Below are positions 1 through 11,428 of a stretch of 64,000 nt of DNA, piece by piece. The translations under genes were made by a program, and so were the position numbers. Position 1 is the stretch's first letter, and every line of letters starts with the position of its first letter. Below the pieces are notes generated by a model. That model had not been told where the DNA came from. It was given only the letters and a program-made list of their open reading frames with translations, and did not search any database. The stretch is from Harmothoe impar (lineage: Eukaryota; Annelida; Polychaeta; Phyllodocida; Polynoidae): NCBI GenBank assembly GCA_947462335.1, contig OX381714.1:33566025-33630024 (forward strand), in the 5' to 3' direction.

Positions 1-503
1 CACTTCCCTCGGGGTACACACTTAACCCCTGAAGCCCTTCCATATTAACTGCACAGTATCACACTACGTAAACTTGTGTACGTTTACTTGTGATTTTTCT
101 ACGTCGAGTTAACGTATTGGTTCAAGAGGGCACACGTTAGAAATCAAATCATCTTACCCGCTAGGAAACCGTATAATTAACTTCCTAGATTTAATATGTA
201 TAACATGTAAAGGATTAGTAAGCTCTACCTGTGCACATAGTATAATACCCTTATCACGATCTGGTCCCAGGTACCACTGATACCCCAACGTGTTGGTACA
301 GCCCCATGGAGGGTCCTCCAGTGTTTACAGTGCCGTCTCCTCGTAGTGGGATCACTCACTAAACGTGGGCGGGGTGAGGCCCTGTGTCCAAGGTCCTAAA
401 TCTACAATCCCTCCCCATCACTGTAATATACATGTCCACATTCATGGAAGAAAAAACGTCATACTGACATTAGGATTGTGTCCAAGGGGACCCGTTTCAT
501 TCC
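1..503. other. Unassigned sequence before the first transposon
   Basis: No exon, RNA gene or clear repeat is visible. Open frames are short and show no domain. The stretch ends at a TTA target site that flanks the inverted-repeat element beginning at 507. Confidence 0.5.
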
Positions 504-506
504 TTA

Positions 507-793
507 GGCCAAAAAAAAACGAAGGTTTGTTTCAGGTCACCCGACCGACCCTATCTAAACAAGGCCGACCCTATGTTTTTTTATGCAATTTTGAAGAAAT
601 TTTTATATTTTTAGACTTTTTTGGGGTCAATTTTAGGTTTACAAAATTTTGGAAAAAAATCTTCCCATTTTTACACTTTTCGGGTCAATTTTAGAGGGGA
701 AGTAAAAAAAAAAAAAGTTAAAAAAAAATCCGACCTACCGACCCTAGAGTTTCTTCCCATCTTACCTGAAACAATTTTTTATTTTATTTGGCC
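507..793. mobile_element. PIF/Harbinger-like MITE, family GGCC, copy 1
   Basis: The left end starts GGCCAAAAAAAAACGAAGG and continues TTTCAGGTCACCCGACC. The right end is the inverse: CGACCTACCGACC, then TTACCTGAAAC and TTTGGCC. A 3-bp duplication TTA lies at 504-506 and 794-796. Terminal GGCC with a TWA duplication is typical of PIF/Harbinger elements. There is no transposase frame; the interior is AT-rich filler. Two sister copies are at 33924-34728 and 42532-42716. Confidence 0.75.
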
Positions 794-796
794 TTA

Positions 797-3239
797 TTAT
801 CAGGCGACTATATAGTCATTGTGTCCCTAAGTAAAGGGGTGGGGATAATTACGATAAACAAGGGCTTCCTTGATTTTAAATAGATGTACTACTCTTTGTT
901 GTCAAAATATTAAACCTTCTGAAGAGTTGGTCTAGGCCTGCTATAGTATAAGACAGCATTTAGGAGCCGCAATGGTACTTGGGGATACCTGTAGGTGGTC
1001 AGATCATATGACGTCATATGAGAGACCACATCATAACCCAGGTGATCTCAGAGGGGGATTCCCTACCTTAAGTAAATACAGGGATATCCACCCCCGATAT
1101 GCACCTAGGCCTATCAGTGTCCTAAATAAACTAGTCGTATATATATGTATATGTATATCCTTATTCCATAACTTTATGATAAAAAATTAAGATAACACGA
1201 TTTAAAAAAAGTACAATTGTGTGTGTTTAAAAAGATAAAAGGCACAATTTATAACTTGACATTAGAGGTATTGGAGAAGCAGGACCTATCATACCAAGCT
1301 GAACTATGAACATAAATAGCTAACTCAAACATGATAGGAATCCATGCAGGCCTGATGTGATTGCCACCAATTAGATGCAAAACCTTTCTAGGACATGGAC
1401 ACAGTATACGTGTGTGAAATACCTTCCTCCGACTGGTAATGACAATTACTAATACGTGATGCTTGTATTAGAAATAGGACGTGGGTGTTGGTGGGAACGT
1501 TATAAGGAGGGGTGCTATTATGGTGACAAACTAGCTTTGTATAGATAAATAAAAAGTAACAACAGAGTCATTAACTGCAAAAAGTGGTGCAATAGACGGA
1601 TAATGGTAAATATTTCAAAATTCCAACCTCAAATGACCACTTTCGTATACACAGATACATTATACTAAATGTGATGGATCCTCTGTCAACCTATATATGC
1701 CAAATGTCCAAAATATGATTCCGGAAATGAATAATGAATCACTGTTGCCGTGGATATAGTCTAAGAATAGATTGTCGGTGTACTTATTGGACATGAAGTC
1801 AGAGACTGCCTGTATATGAATAGCAGGGACATCTTCATTTAGTGTAGGCCTGTTATTGTAACTACATATAAATACAGCATGTGTGTATATATCAGATCCA
1901 TTTATATACAGGTGCGATGTAGGTGCTGACCACGCATCAGCTGGTGATGGTTTAGTGACTATATTGGCTATTGCAGATTGTCAGGCCAATGGTCCAATGG
2001 TTCAATGAGATTTGGTGGACAGACAAGAGGTGGAAAGGGGGGGGGGGGGGTCTCGAGTACCCCCCCCCCCCCCCACCCCACCCCGTTCTCGATCTTCATC
2101 TCATTAAGGAACTGTTTTTGTACCTAGTTGTTTCCTGGAGTTCTAGAACATCCCTTCCTGGTTTACTCATGTTTGCCTGCAGGGAGGTTCAAATCACCTC
2201 ATGACGGTGCATGGACTAGGCTGCCTATAACTAAGCATGTATTAAAACACATATGAGAATGTATATGACATGGCAGAGATGTTAAGTAGCCAGGAACTCC
2301 TCTAGGTATACACTAAAATAAGGAGGGATTTGTATAGTAATCGAAGCAGTTTTCAGTAGTTCTGTCAGCCTATACTACCTTAATGTGTTTACGTTAGGTG
2401 AGACACCTACATAGATCTATACCTGCTGAGAAACAGCCCCCCCCCCTCCTACACACACACACAGTAGTGCCCTCAGCAACCCTGTGGGCGATATGCTGTG
2501 ATGTATTTTTACCACACCTTACTCTCTTACTGGAATTCAAAACACCACGAACTGAGCTAATTTTAGACCCCTGCCCAGTTGAGACAACACATGGGTGTGG
2601 TCTATCTAGTCTGTGGTTCTAGGGTAAGATATGTACATATTCTAGACCTACTTATTTCGCTGATAAAAGGTAAACATGTAGCTTATCAGAGCAAAAAAAG
2701 ACCAATAGTACATAAAATAACATAAATATAACTAATAGCAAATAATACCTACCCTAAAAGAAAAACTATAATGATAGTCTATGCAGCTGGTTCTAAGGCC
2801 ATGGTTATGTGGGCAGCTATCTCTACCCAGAAATCGGCACCCATGTCTGTGGCTGCCAATTTCTCTGGGCGATGCCCTGTCTTCGGCCACGCCCAGCTGA
2901 GTAGGAGGAGTAATGAGTCTCCATGTCCATTAGTGTAAAAACACACGATATATGTCAGAACTGTTAAGTACAACGTAATTTACCACACAGAGTGATCCCC
3001 ACCCCACGATTTTAAACAAATTTCATGTTTTCTCCCACAAAATGTAAAACTTTCATGAAAATTGTACTTAGGATTCATCAGAGTAATAGGAGACATAGAA
3101 CTTAATGTAAAGCATTTGCATCTCTCAAGTCTATCAGATTTTTCGGATCAACTGCATGTCTAAACGTTATAGAAAAACAGATTCAGCATGTTACCTGAAA
3201 TACAAGATAGTGACGTCTAAGTTGATACTCAGGACCAAA
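797..3239. other. Intergenic DNA with simple repeats
   Basis: No supported gene. The region holds AT-rich microsatellite-like stretches (1138-1160), the G-run/C-run pair listed separately at 2037-2074, and one part of a dispersed repeat (2945-2972, CGATATATGTCAGAACT) that recurs near 3374. Confidence 0.5.
2037..2074. repeat. G-run/C-run inverted pair
   Basis: A run of 14 G (2037-2050) is followed by TCTCGAGTA and a run of 15 C (2060-2074). The two can pair as a stable hairpin, and the G run could form a quadruplex. A similar arrangement in opposite order occurs at 44678-44710. Confidence 0.7.
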
Positions 3240-3508
3240 CACGCATATCAAAACCAAAACGGCATTATTTGTGATATAATGAAATAATGGCGATAAAAGC
3301 AATGGCCAAGGGTTGTAGCCTGTCCAGGAATTAAAAATAGTACTGGTATTGACGTGCGTATACTGTACTACTCCGATATATGTCAGAACTCTTTAGTATA
3401 AGTAACAACAATCTAATGAGAAGTACAAAATGCGCATATTAAAACCGGAACAGCATTATTGTGATGTCATGATAAGCAATGGCCCAGGGGTGTAGCCTGT
3501 CCCGGAAT
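3240..3508. repeat. Diverged direct repeat pair
   Basis: The block at 3240-3332 (CGCATATCAAAACC ... GTAGCCTGTCCAGGAATT) is repeated with changes and a small deletion at 3431-3508. Between them lies ATAGTACTGGTATTGACG (about 3338), which recurs at about 8638. The pieces look like fragments of a dispersed repeat family. Confidence 0.6.
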
Positions 3509-3644
3509 TTCACATGGACGGGGCTCCAATAAACACTAACGTACTGTCAGGGGAGTCGCGGCTGATCAAAGCGTCCTTCAGAAGCTATAAAGAAAAAGGT
3601 CTAAATTCCGGACCCGCCCCGCCTGGCTCCTGTATCCGCCCCTG
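3485..3644. mobile_element. MITE of the GGGGCGGATCC type, degenerate
   Basis: It begins CAGGGGTGTAGCCTG and ends TGTATCCGCCCCTG, which are imperfect inverted repeats. An inner pair, CCGGAATTT and AAATTCCGG, supports the fold. It resembles the elements at 16606, 22347 and 63213. No target duplication is clear. Confidence 0.45.
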
Positions 3645-4320
3645 GTTTGTTATGAGGACAAGGGGCCAGTGAACTCTGCCTGAGTACAGACCCATCCGCA
3701 TATTGACCGGTTCATGGGGTACAGGATATACGTTACTATAAGTAAGGCTATATTGATACCACCACCCTGCCCATGCTGCAGCTTATCCCACCCCCTATAT
3801 CCTGAACACATTACGGCATAATCCTGTTATTATGGGCACGTGCCAAAGGCAGGTGCATGGAAAAGTCATGGAAAATGAATCTTGTGAAAAGTTGATGCAA
3901 GTCAGGGAAAGTCATGAAAAATGGGAAAATGAAATTCATAACAAAACCCATTGGAATATACTACTTGCTTTTGAGATTTTAGAAATTGTTCACGTCAAAT
4001 TGAACATTACACGTGCGGTTTCACACGTGCCTCTGTTGAGGCTGTAAGAATCCAAGCATAGAGAGTGGAGATGGGCTGTCTACTTTCTATGATCCAAGAA
4101 TGCCAAGCAAAACTGTGTACTAGTAGATGCCGATACAGTATAGGGGCATATATGGATACTGTACTGGGCACAACTAATTGAGAGTGATTATTATGGTTAT
4201 AAAGAAAGGCATGAAAATAAAAGGGAAAATGCTGTCAACTGTCCAATAGCAACAGGATTAACATATGCATTGGTGAATCCCTGCGGTGAGTGGTGGTGGG
4301 AGGTAGGGGGTGTTTAGTTC
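3645..4320. other. Unassigned sequence upstream of the TSC22 promoter
   Basis: No gene or repeat is recognised. A short open frame at 3832-4047 shows no domain or codon signal. CpG content rises towards 4320. Confidence 0.4.
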
Positions 4321-4321
4321 C

Positions 4322-4400
4322 GGGGCGGCCCGCAGGGGGCGGTAGTGGGTGGCGCTGCGTGTTATATTATAGCGGCGCACGGCGTCCGCAGAGAACAGTA
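4322..4400 (+). promoter_or_regulatory. Candidate TSC22 promoter (GC boxes plus TATA-like box)
   Basis: GC-box sequences GGGGCGG (4322) and GGGGGCGG (4335) precede the TATA-like TTATATTATA (4362-4371). A transcription start near 4395 would fit. About 335 bases downstream hold no ATG before 4730, as expected of a leader. The link to the TSC22 gene is inferred from position and splice phase. Confidence 0.45.
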
Positions 4401-4729
4401 GTAGTCTGAACACCACACAGACCACACCAACACATAGGGATCTGTACCTCACAGATCAGCACATCTACCCAGCACCAATTCCACCGCTGTAGCACCTTCT
4501 CCAGCATCTGCAGGACGACATTGGGACAGCCTGCTGATATTGGTCTTAGTGGTCAAAGCAGTTTGATAGAATTGGACATATTACACACAAGGACATTATT
4601 ACATACTAGCCTCAATATCTGCCTTCTGACGGGCCTGAAGATCGACCATATTACACATTGGAGATCTACAGCTCAGAATCTAGAGACCAAAGTGCATCTA
4701 GTCACTTTTACCCACGATATTACAACATT

Positions 4730-4980
4730 ATGACTATGGAGGTTGTGAGTCGTCACTGGGAGCACCATGAGCGGTTCCAGCATTATGGGGGGTCGGAGGG
4801 AGCTGCTCCCCTGCCCCCCACCCCGCGTCCTGCCGTCATGACGCGTCCTGCCGTCATGACGCGTCCTGCCGCCACGACGCGCGCCGCCCTGCCGCTAGAG
4901 GCGCTCATGTCGTCGCCGCTGTGGACGCGCTGTCTCAGCTCCATGTTACAGACCCTGTGTAGACCTACGGCCTCAGCATG
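4730..4980 (+). CDS. Probable first coding exon of the TSC22-domain gene
   Basis: The frame starts at ATG 4730, the first ATG after the putative promoter, and gives 83 codons plus two bases. GTAGGT follows at 4981 as a donor. Joined to 10465 it makes a Cys codon (TG+T) and stays in frame, for a 173-residue protein. The residues are Ala/Pro-rich, with a hexapeptide (PAVMTR, PAVMTR, PAATTR) repeated in tandem. LSSML near residues 69-73 recalls the LSSLL of vertebrate short TSC22D N-termini, which also vary upstream of the conserved GAS segment. An alternative is an unrelated CpG-rich sequence, with another first exon outside the window. A spliced cDNA would decide. Confidence 0.55.
4826..4879 (+). 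repeat. 18-bp tandem repeat inside the exon, three copies
   Basis: CGTCCTGCCGTCATGACG occurs three times in a row, the last copy with substitutions. Because 18 is a multiple of three it encodes a repeated hexapeptide without breaking the frame. Confidence 0.8.
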
Positions 4981-5740
4981 GTAGGTAGAGAGAATTATGT
5001 ATGAAGTTATGAGGGGAATCTGTCTGTCAGGTGTAACTATAGGGAACGTATACAGGTAGATGTAGGCTACAGCAGGTAGATGCCGGTGAGGGAGATCTAC
5101 CTGCTAGGGACTGGGGGGGGGGGGTGAAGGGCAATGAGGGTAGAGTAGGATCCATATGCCAATTAGTAAATTCAATTAGTGGGCCCACTTTATTAAAATT
5201 GTTCCCTGGAAGCATCTGGTATTGATGCAGGTTTATATAAATGGGTTCCCAACCTACACCTTGGAGGGTCTACCTCTAGGTAACCCTGGCAACACTGTAA
5301 GATCAGGACGCCAGGTACCTAGGTAAACATGGGTTCAGCTATCTTGTAGCCAACTTAAAGGTCAAACTACTTCAACAACAACGATTAGGCGTCAGAAGAG
5401 GAAGTGGTGCAGTACTTTACTGATAAAGATATCCACAGGAGAAGTGTTAAGCAGGTAAAGATATAGTACGATCATCATATTATTAAGTTGAGTCATGGTT
5501 CTCCGAAAAACAAGCCCTCCCCCCTCCTAAAATATAGATGTTTGTTTAGAAGTGTTGTATTGTGTCCATTGATAAGGCAAACTATATAATTGTGAAACTG
5601 ACATTACATCCACTGCCTCTTAAAACCTCCAGAAAGAATAATCTGCATCAGACTAGCCTGGAGATATTTTCATTAAGCTCTATTACATACAAATACATTT
5701 CAATGAAACACGTTGCTATGGTTCTAATGCGTCTTGCCCT
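4981..5740 (+). other. First part of the putative TSC22 intron 1
   Basis: No exon is recognised. The stretch includes a G run (5107-5123) and ordinary AT-rich sequence. Transposon fragments start near 5728. Confidence 0.4.
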
Positions 5741-5815
5741 TTGTCGTCATGATGCATGAATGGGTTTCATTCATGCATCATGCCACCAAAAATGCTTAAT
5801 ATATTAACACAGTAG
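5728..5815. mobile_element. Fragment of the CCCTTTAA MITE family with a palindromic core
   Basis: CATGATGCATGAATG and its inverse flank a 5-base loop at 5748-5782. The neighbouring words (GCCCTTTGTCGTCATGATGCAT) match the inner part of the element at 6207. The outer ends are missing. Confidence 0.5.
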
Positions 5816-6206
5816 CATGCCACCCATGAAGTAAAGTAGCCCATGTATATAGCACCCTGATCACCTGCACACAGCACAGCAGCATCCCAGGCCCTCCTCC
5901 AGGGCCCTCAGCAGTGTCTGTGAGCTGCCAGCTGCTGGTGCCTCCCACCCCTCCTCCAGTACCTGGGAGACCAGACTGACGTCAAACTTAACACATCTAC
6001 ATCCACTAGCCAGCGGCTACAGAGTAACAAGTGTTTGGTTCTCAGGTAAAACAGGTCACATTCAAGAGGCTGACTGTTGTTGTTGAAACCCTGCCAGATG
6101 TAGCACCTTGTCTCTACTCGGCCGGAGGCATGAATCCACGCAGGCTTTGGTGTTATCTCAGGTGTTTAGTGGGGCGGCAAATCTTTCTGAATTTATCCTT
6201 TAGTAT

Positions 6207-6570
6207 CCCTTTAAGGGCCGCATACAGTGCATTAATGCATCATGCCCTTGGTCGTCATGATGCATGAATACAGCACTGACGAGTAACTAGCAAAGTGTAC
6301 GCATTGCTTGTTATACTGGTACATTTAGATTATGACGAGAAATATGATAAAGCGAAAAGAACCAATACCATATTGACATTAAATGGTTGCTTTTTGGCTG
6401 AACATCCTTCTCTACTAGAAGTTCTAGCAGCGAACCAGGAGGCTGGCTGTGTCTGTCTGAATGCCCCGTAGGGTAGTAATGATTCATGATAACATAACTC
6501 ACCAGGGCTTAATTGATACATCATGATGGCAAAATGCATTAATTTAAAGCACTATGCGGCCATTAAAGGG
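6207..6570. mobile_element. CCCTTTAA MITE, copy with both ends
   Basis: The left end is CCCTTTAAGGGCCGCATAC. The right end is the inverse, GCACTATGCGGCCATTAAAGGG, followed by TTAA (6571-6574). Internal GCATCATG/CATGATGCAT words repeat the family pattern. TTAA is absent at the left, so that flank has mutated or the insertion is old. It is non-coding and lies inside the putative TSC22 intron 1. Confidence 0.65.
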
Positions 6571-6574
6571 TTAA

Positions 6575-7558
6575 ATCCTCCAGTACTGAGTGGCACTACC
6601 AGAGAGCATCTACTCAAGTGTACAGGAGGAGTCTGTGTTATATGTGGGTTAATGCAGTCTGGGCACGAAGCACACAGAATAATGTGCAGGGGGTGGGGCC
6701 AGGGTGGACATACAGGCTACAACTTACAAGAGACAACGTCCCCACTTTATATAAATGGACAGTGTAATAGTCTGCTTCGCATTGAGTTATTTTCAAGTTT
6801 AACCGTTTTAGAGGGATACATTATAATCTACTCAGTTCCTATGATATACGTATTTTCTGATAAATACTGCGCCATAACAATAATTTTATGGAATCAATGG
6901 CGCTCATTTCAATATGTGATTCATGGGTTTTTCCCAAACAAGCCAAAACTAAATATTCCTCCAGAATATATTTCCATGATTCATCCAAAAAACGGTGCCC
7001 ATTATGGCATTATGAATGACAATGAGACAGCTTGAGGATTTATGAGAGGAGTTAACATGCTGGGTCAAGGGTCTGGCTGAAGACGGCCAACACTGTGGTC
7101 ATCTTGTGGTCAGTTTGGGTGGGGTGTGGCCAGGGTGTGGTCAGCACGCCGCCCCTCCCTGTTCAACACTGCCCCTGTTGTCTTGGTAACACTGCCCCTG
7201 CCTGGCCCTCCCTGGCCCGGCCCGTGCCAAGGGACGATGTGACAGGGGAGGGAGGGGCCGGGCGTGGCTCATTATGCATACACCGACATGATGCCATCTA
7301 ATATAGTGCAGGAGCACTCCTCTGTCTTGGAGGACAGAATAAAGGCAAATAAAAACAACCTACATATATATACCATATATGTATGTGAGACGGTGCAGCA
7401 GATAGACCTGTGTTCCTATACCACGGTTTGGGTCCCATAGCATAGGCCCTACCTATATGCAAATGCGGCAGTGATGGAGTGGAAGATGGGTCACGGGCAC
7501 AATGTAAGGCTTTAGTTTATGGTATGCATTTGCTGCACTGAAGCAGTACATGGCATGG
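6575..7558. other. Intronic sequence between MITE copies
   Basis: A 513-base open frame (6523-7035) starts within the MITE end and shows no domain, so I do not call it a gene. From 7090 to 7270 the sequence is rich in short GTGGTCA and CTGCCCCTG words. Confidence 0.4.
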
Positions 7559-7562
7559 TTAA

Positions 7563-7716
7563 TCCTTTAAGGACCACATAGTGCTTAACTCGCCAGGGCT
7601 GCATGCATGCATTATGACGGCAAAAGGGCAAATCATCTTAACCGTCACCAGTGTTACTGTTAGGACAAAAACATTATGACAAGAGCACATTAAGGCAGTG
7701 TGTGGCCCTTAAAGGG
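7563..7716. mobile_element. CCCTTTAA MITE, TTAA-flanked copy
   Basis: TTAA lies on both sides (7559-7562 and 7717-7720). The ends are TCCTTTAAGGACCACATAG and GTGTGGCCCTTAAAGGG, with inner GCATTATGACGGCAAA and CATTATGAC words. A TTAA duplication is characteristic of piggyBac-type and Kolobok-type elements. No transposase is present. Confidence 0.7.
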
Positions 7717-7720
7717 TTAA

Positions 7721-9002
7721 TACCCCTGGAGGTGGTCCATGTCTATGGGCACTGGGCACTATCTTCTATGTGGTCACATGGACTAAGTGACGTGTCCTCT
7801 GGAGGGTGCCAGGTAAAGAAGGATGACAAACTCAGTCCCCATTGTAGATGTCACAAGGCCTAGACTGTCCCTCAGCAAGTTGTATCTGACAAGGTCACAT
7901 ATGATTGATACCTCCCCAGGTGAATGGGCCCTCACCCCCACAGATAAATTCCCACGGACACCATGTGTGGTGGTCAGTGTAGACATAGCCAGGTAAAGGA
8001 AGATGACAAACCCAGCCCCCACGCTGCCAGCACTGGACATGTCACAAGGCCCATCCTGAGCCAAATCCACCCCACCCACCCACACTGGGAATCTCCTTCA
8101 TTCACTCACAGGGGAGTACAATGAATGACAATATCTTTACACCTACGTTCTGAAGTTATAAGATACACAGGCGTTTATACAAGCTCTGCTCTATTCTGCA
8201 CATAGACAGCAGAGCATGGTAAACTATGTCCCCACTGTAGATGGACACATTCAGCCCTCACATGCTCGCATTTGGAGAATGTAAGGAAAATATCTTAGGA
8301 AACAAATTATCCGAGGATCCAAGTCCAAAGATAATGGAACAGATGAGGCCAGTTGCCGTTGTTCTGTCTGTGGAAGCGATGGATCCAAAGTAATAACAGT
8401 TTGAGGAAGTGAGGGTCCATTGTAGTCGGGGAGTGTCAGTAAGTGGTAGACAGAGATTAGACAAGACGGAGTGCTGCTGGTTTAGTGTGTCTGGTGTCTG
8501 GGGGTAGGATCAATACCTCCCCCACCAGACAGCAGTACAGCAGTACAGCAGTACTGTACTCCGGGTGTGGTACTACACGTGCACTAGTCCCACAGAGACA
8601 CGCGCACATCCCACAGTCAGCTCATACTGCTGGTACCATAGTACTGGTATTGACGTGCGTACACTGAGCAGCTCCTAAACAGGTATCCTAATGCACTGCT
8701 TAGAAGGGATGTGCAGAACTATCTAGTGTGTATGGGGGGGGGGGGACACGTTTACAGTGGTAGTAGCTTATACATTGTACCAGAGAGATCTCTATCTATA
8801 TGATTGTACATGTACTGTATACAGGAGGGGGATGCGAATTAATTCCAAGACTCGACCCAGATTGAGCCCCATCTCGTATGAACAGAATGTAGGCCAGTAC
8901 TACGTTTTACAATGAACCAGAAACAACTAGTTCAAAGGTAAAGCTGCAATTCGTCGCCGTGCTTCTGCAAGTATAAATATCCGTGAAGGGCCGCACAGTA
9001 GT
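7721..9002. other. Intronic sequence, short repeats only
   Basis: Two related stretches, at 7800-7930 and 7990-8060 (AGGTAAAG..GATGACAAAC..CAG..CCCCA, then TGTCACAAGGCC), look like an old local duplication. CAGTACAG units lie at 8530-8555. ATAGTACTGGTATTGACG at about 8638 repeats a word near 3338. No exon is recognised. Confidence 0.45.
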
Positions 9003-9006
9003 TTCA

Positions 9007-9135
9007 AACCCTATGCCCTGATCAGGGCTGCATAATGCATCAATGCAGCACCAGTGAGTTACTCGATGTGCTGTGTTGGTGCATCATGACGACACATGTT
9101 GCCACAGAAGTGAACAATATGCCGTCCTTAAAGGG
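9007..9135. mobile_element. CCCTTTAA MITE, degenerate copy
   Basis: The right end CCGTCCTTAAAGGG is followed by TTAA (9136-9139). The left end (CCCTATGCCC...GGGCTGCATAATGCAT) is worn, but the inner GCATCATGACG word matches the family. A lone left end CCCTTTAAGGGCCGCATA also sits at 9739-9756. Confidence 0.55.
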
Positions 9136-10060
9136 TTAACACCACAAAGAGGTGTAGATAATAACGGTGGAAGTATCCACCACATCCTCCTTGGTACACA
9201 TCCCGCGTACTGCGCTGTATGTCGGGATAACTGCGGCAACAACTACAATGTACAGCTAAATGTCGTCTGCTGTCAATAAGACGCAGTATAAAGGTTGATT
9301 AGTCTGCCATCCGACCCAGACGACAATCTGCAGCTCTCATCTCCGTTATCTACACGACTAACTAAGCAAATAAACACAGTAAGAAAGGTTAGGTATGTTG
9401 AATGGCAAATTGCGTCCGCTATGAGGATATTACGTTGTACACTTGTACTAAAGGCAATGGTGGCGCTTCCTGTAGTGCCAATACATACACATTTCTGATA
9501 CCCCCCAAAGTCCCACCTCAAGATCAGAAATGACTTCAGTACTAAACATCATAGACAAGATGATACCTTGGGAAGTGCTCCTTTCGTGGTAACTCTGTTG
9601 TTGCTTCACTTCAGTAGAGAATTATTGATATATTGATTATGAGGAAGAGAAGTCAGGAAGACGATAGTTAATGCATGCCCCAATCCACAGTTGCGTGTTT
9701 ATGATCTCGGGAACTGAGAATATCGAGCTATGCTTGACCCTTTAAGGGCCGCATATATACTTGACCAATAACATCCATCAACGAACTGACTACCTCTTCC
9801 CTACCTCTCGAAAAAAAAAGAAATAGATTCTGAAACTATTGATTCCAGTTGATTGATAACTGTTGAGTGAGTACACATTTCCCAAAGTTCCCGGAGAAAG
9901 CCATGAGTTCTCACAAAGTCTCGTGTGCGACTATAATAGCCACATGCTCCTTAATCAAATAGCTGGCAGAACTTCCGGTTGTAATGTGCACGCAACATAA
10001 CAATTGCCTGTTGCTCAGGAGAGTATACAGTGGGAACTTTGCCATCTACAGGCGTCTTAG

Positions 10061-10151
10061 GGAACGTTCACAAATCATGTAACCAGCTACTAAGGGCTTG
10101 GTGGGTCTTGAAGAAGGTCTCAAAATTGGTGACATCATTTGTGAACGTTTC
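10061..10151. mobile_element. AACGTTCACAAATGA MITE, short copy
   Basis: The 91-bp element has 26-bp TIRs that match at about 22 positions: GGAACGTTCACAAATCATG on the left and CATCATTTGTGAACGTTTC on the right. A longer member of the family is at 35240-35838. The interior is non-coding. Confidence 0.7.
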
Positions 10152-10464
10152 GTTCTGTTCAGGTTGTGTAGTACTCGACGTTGGATAGGTTGAGGTATAC
10201 ATAATATATATGTACATAGATAGAGCTTGGGAGTGACTGTGACGTTCTTACCATGACAAAAATCGTTTATGTCTTTCTATCCGATTGATAAAGTTCCTAC
10301 GTTTTCCATTTCAGAAGATACAGCTTCTAATCCTTACACAGAATTAAAGAAAGGGTTCTCTGACATTGTGGCCACAGCATGATGTATGTTTTATGTCTAC
10401 GTATTTCTTGTCATCCAGTGTTTTCATCCAGTGTTCTAATGGGTTTCCTCTTTTCTCTTTGCAG

Positions 10465-10510
10465 TGGAGCCAGCACGGTTGCGATTGACAACAAGATTGA
10501 GCAGGCTATG
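10465..10510 (+). CDS. TSC22-domain gene, conserved middle exon
   Basis: This 46-base exon encodes GASTVAIDNKIEQAM, nearly identical to the GASVVAIDNKIEQAM segment before the TSC box of animal TSC22D proteins. It is bounded by the acceptor TTTCTCTTTGCAG and the donor GTAAGT. It starts with one base of a split codon and ends exactly after ATG, so the next exon begins in phase 0. The residues correspond to about 84-99 of the proposed 173-residue protein. The exon structure matches that of the short TSC22D isoforms. Confidence 0.95.
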
Positions 10511-11203
10511 GTAAGTTTCCAGACGACAAGTGTTAACATTTCAAGGTATACTCCAATGATACTTTGTTACCAAATGCAACTACAGTGCTTCCGCACTTTT
10601 GATACCTATTATGTCCTACATGATATTAGTTTCATTAATAGGTTAGACTAAATATATGTGTTTTCATATAAGGCGGCAGTTGATATTGAGGTAGCTAAAT
10701 GCGATTTTCTTTTGATTTTAAATTTTTACTTAAAACTGTTTCAAACACCGTAATAGTATGATATGCAGGGGGTGGGGGGTGGGGGACAGTCAAATAGTAT
10801 CCATGGATGGTAAGAGGCCATAAAGGGCGTCCCAAGCCCGGTCTCATGGGGACAAGACATAGCATCCTATAGTGTATTTTCAATGGTAGGAATAAGATCG
10901 TGCATGTTCATGTCTTCCAATTGAGTTGTCTGTTATACATTTACATGGATTAAATTAGCATTAGTAAGTTGGACATTGTGCTTGGAATGCTACATTAACC
11001 ATTCAATTTTCCCAAATACTGTATGGTTGCCTTATGATGTGATAACATCGTTAAAATGGCAATATTTTCTCTTCATCACTTGGAAACAGACTAAAATCGA
11101 AACCTGTACCTACATTTAAAATAATGAATGCGAACATAAACCTTGATTTATGCTTTTGTGGTAGTTCCTAATGTCATATTCCAAAAATTCATTTCTTTTG
11201 CAG
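10511..11203 (+). other. TSC22 intron 2
   Basis: GTAAGT at the start and TTCTTTTGCAG at the end define the intron. It is AT-rich and contains a G-rich patch near 10768-10786. No further exon is seen. Confidence 0.9.
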
Positions 11204-11428
11204 GATTTGGTCAAGTCTCACTTGATGTTCGCAGTGCGGGAGGAAGTGGAGGTGCTCAAGGAGCAGATCAAAGAACTGCTGGAGAAGAACTCACAACTCG
11301 AGTGTGAGAACTCCATATATAAGGCGGCAGCCTCACCCGAGACAATCACTAAGGTGAAGCAACAACAACAACAACAGCAACAACAACAGCAACAACAACA
11401 ACAGCCACCCTCCTCATCGACCTCCTGA
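11204..11428 (+). CDS. TSC22-domain (TSC22D/bunched/GILZ family) protein, last exon
   Basis: The exon begins [19 protein letters not shown], the TSC box, and continues into a short leucine zipper with leucines at heptad spacing (about residues 117, 124, 131; Tyr at 138) and the SPE motif that follows it in family members. Animal TSC22D proteins dimerise through this zipper and act as transcriptional regulators or adaptors in TGF-beta, stress and growth control; that role is family knowledge. After SPETITKVK comes a 15-glutamine run, then PPSSSTS and a TGA stop. The exon starts in phase 0. At 173 residues the proposed protein is close to the short vertebrate isoforms (about 134-144). Long-isoform first exons, if any, lie outside the window or are unrecognised. 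Confidence 0.95.
   Translation, partial: DLVKSHLMFAVREEVEVLKEQIKELLEKNSQLECENSIYKAAASPETITKVKQQQQQQQQQQQQQQQPPSSSTS
11360..11404 (+). repeat. CAA/CAG repeat coding polyglutamine
   Basis: Fifteen glutamine codons, mostly CAA broken by a few CAG, lie directly after the zipper. The interruptions should slow length change. Such tracts are common in activation or aggregation-prone regions of regulators. Confidence 0.9.

Noticed and set aside
6523..7035. 170-codon open frame on the + strand
   Set aside because: It begins inside a MITE end, crosses unique sequence, and shows no domain or codon bias.
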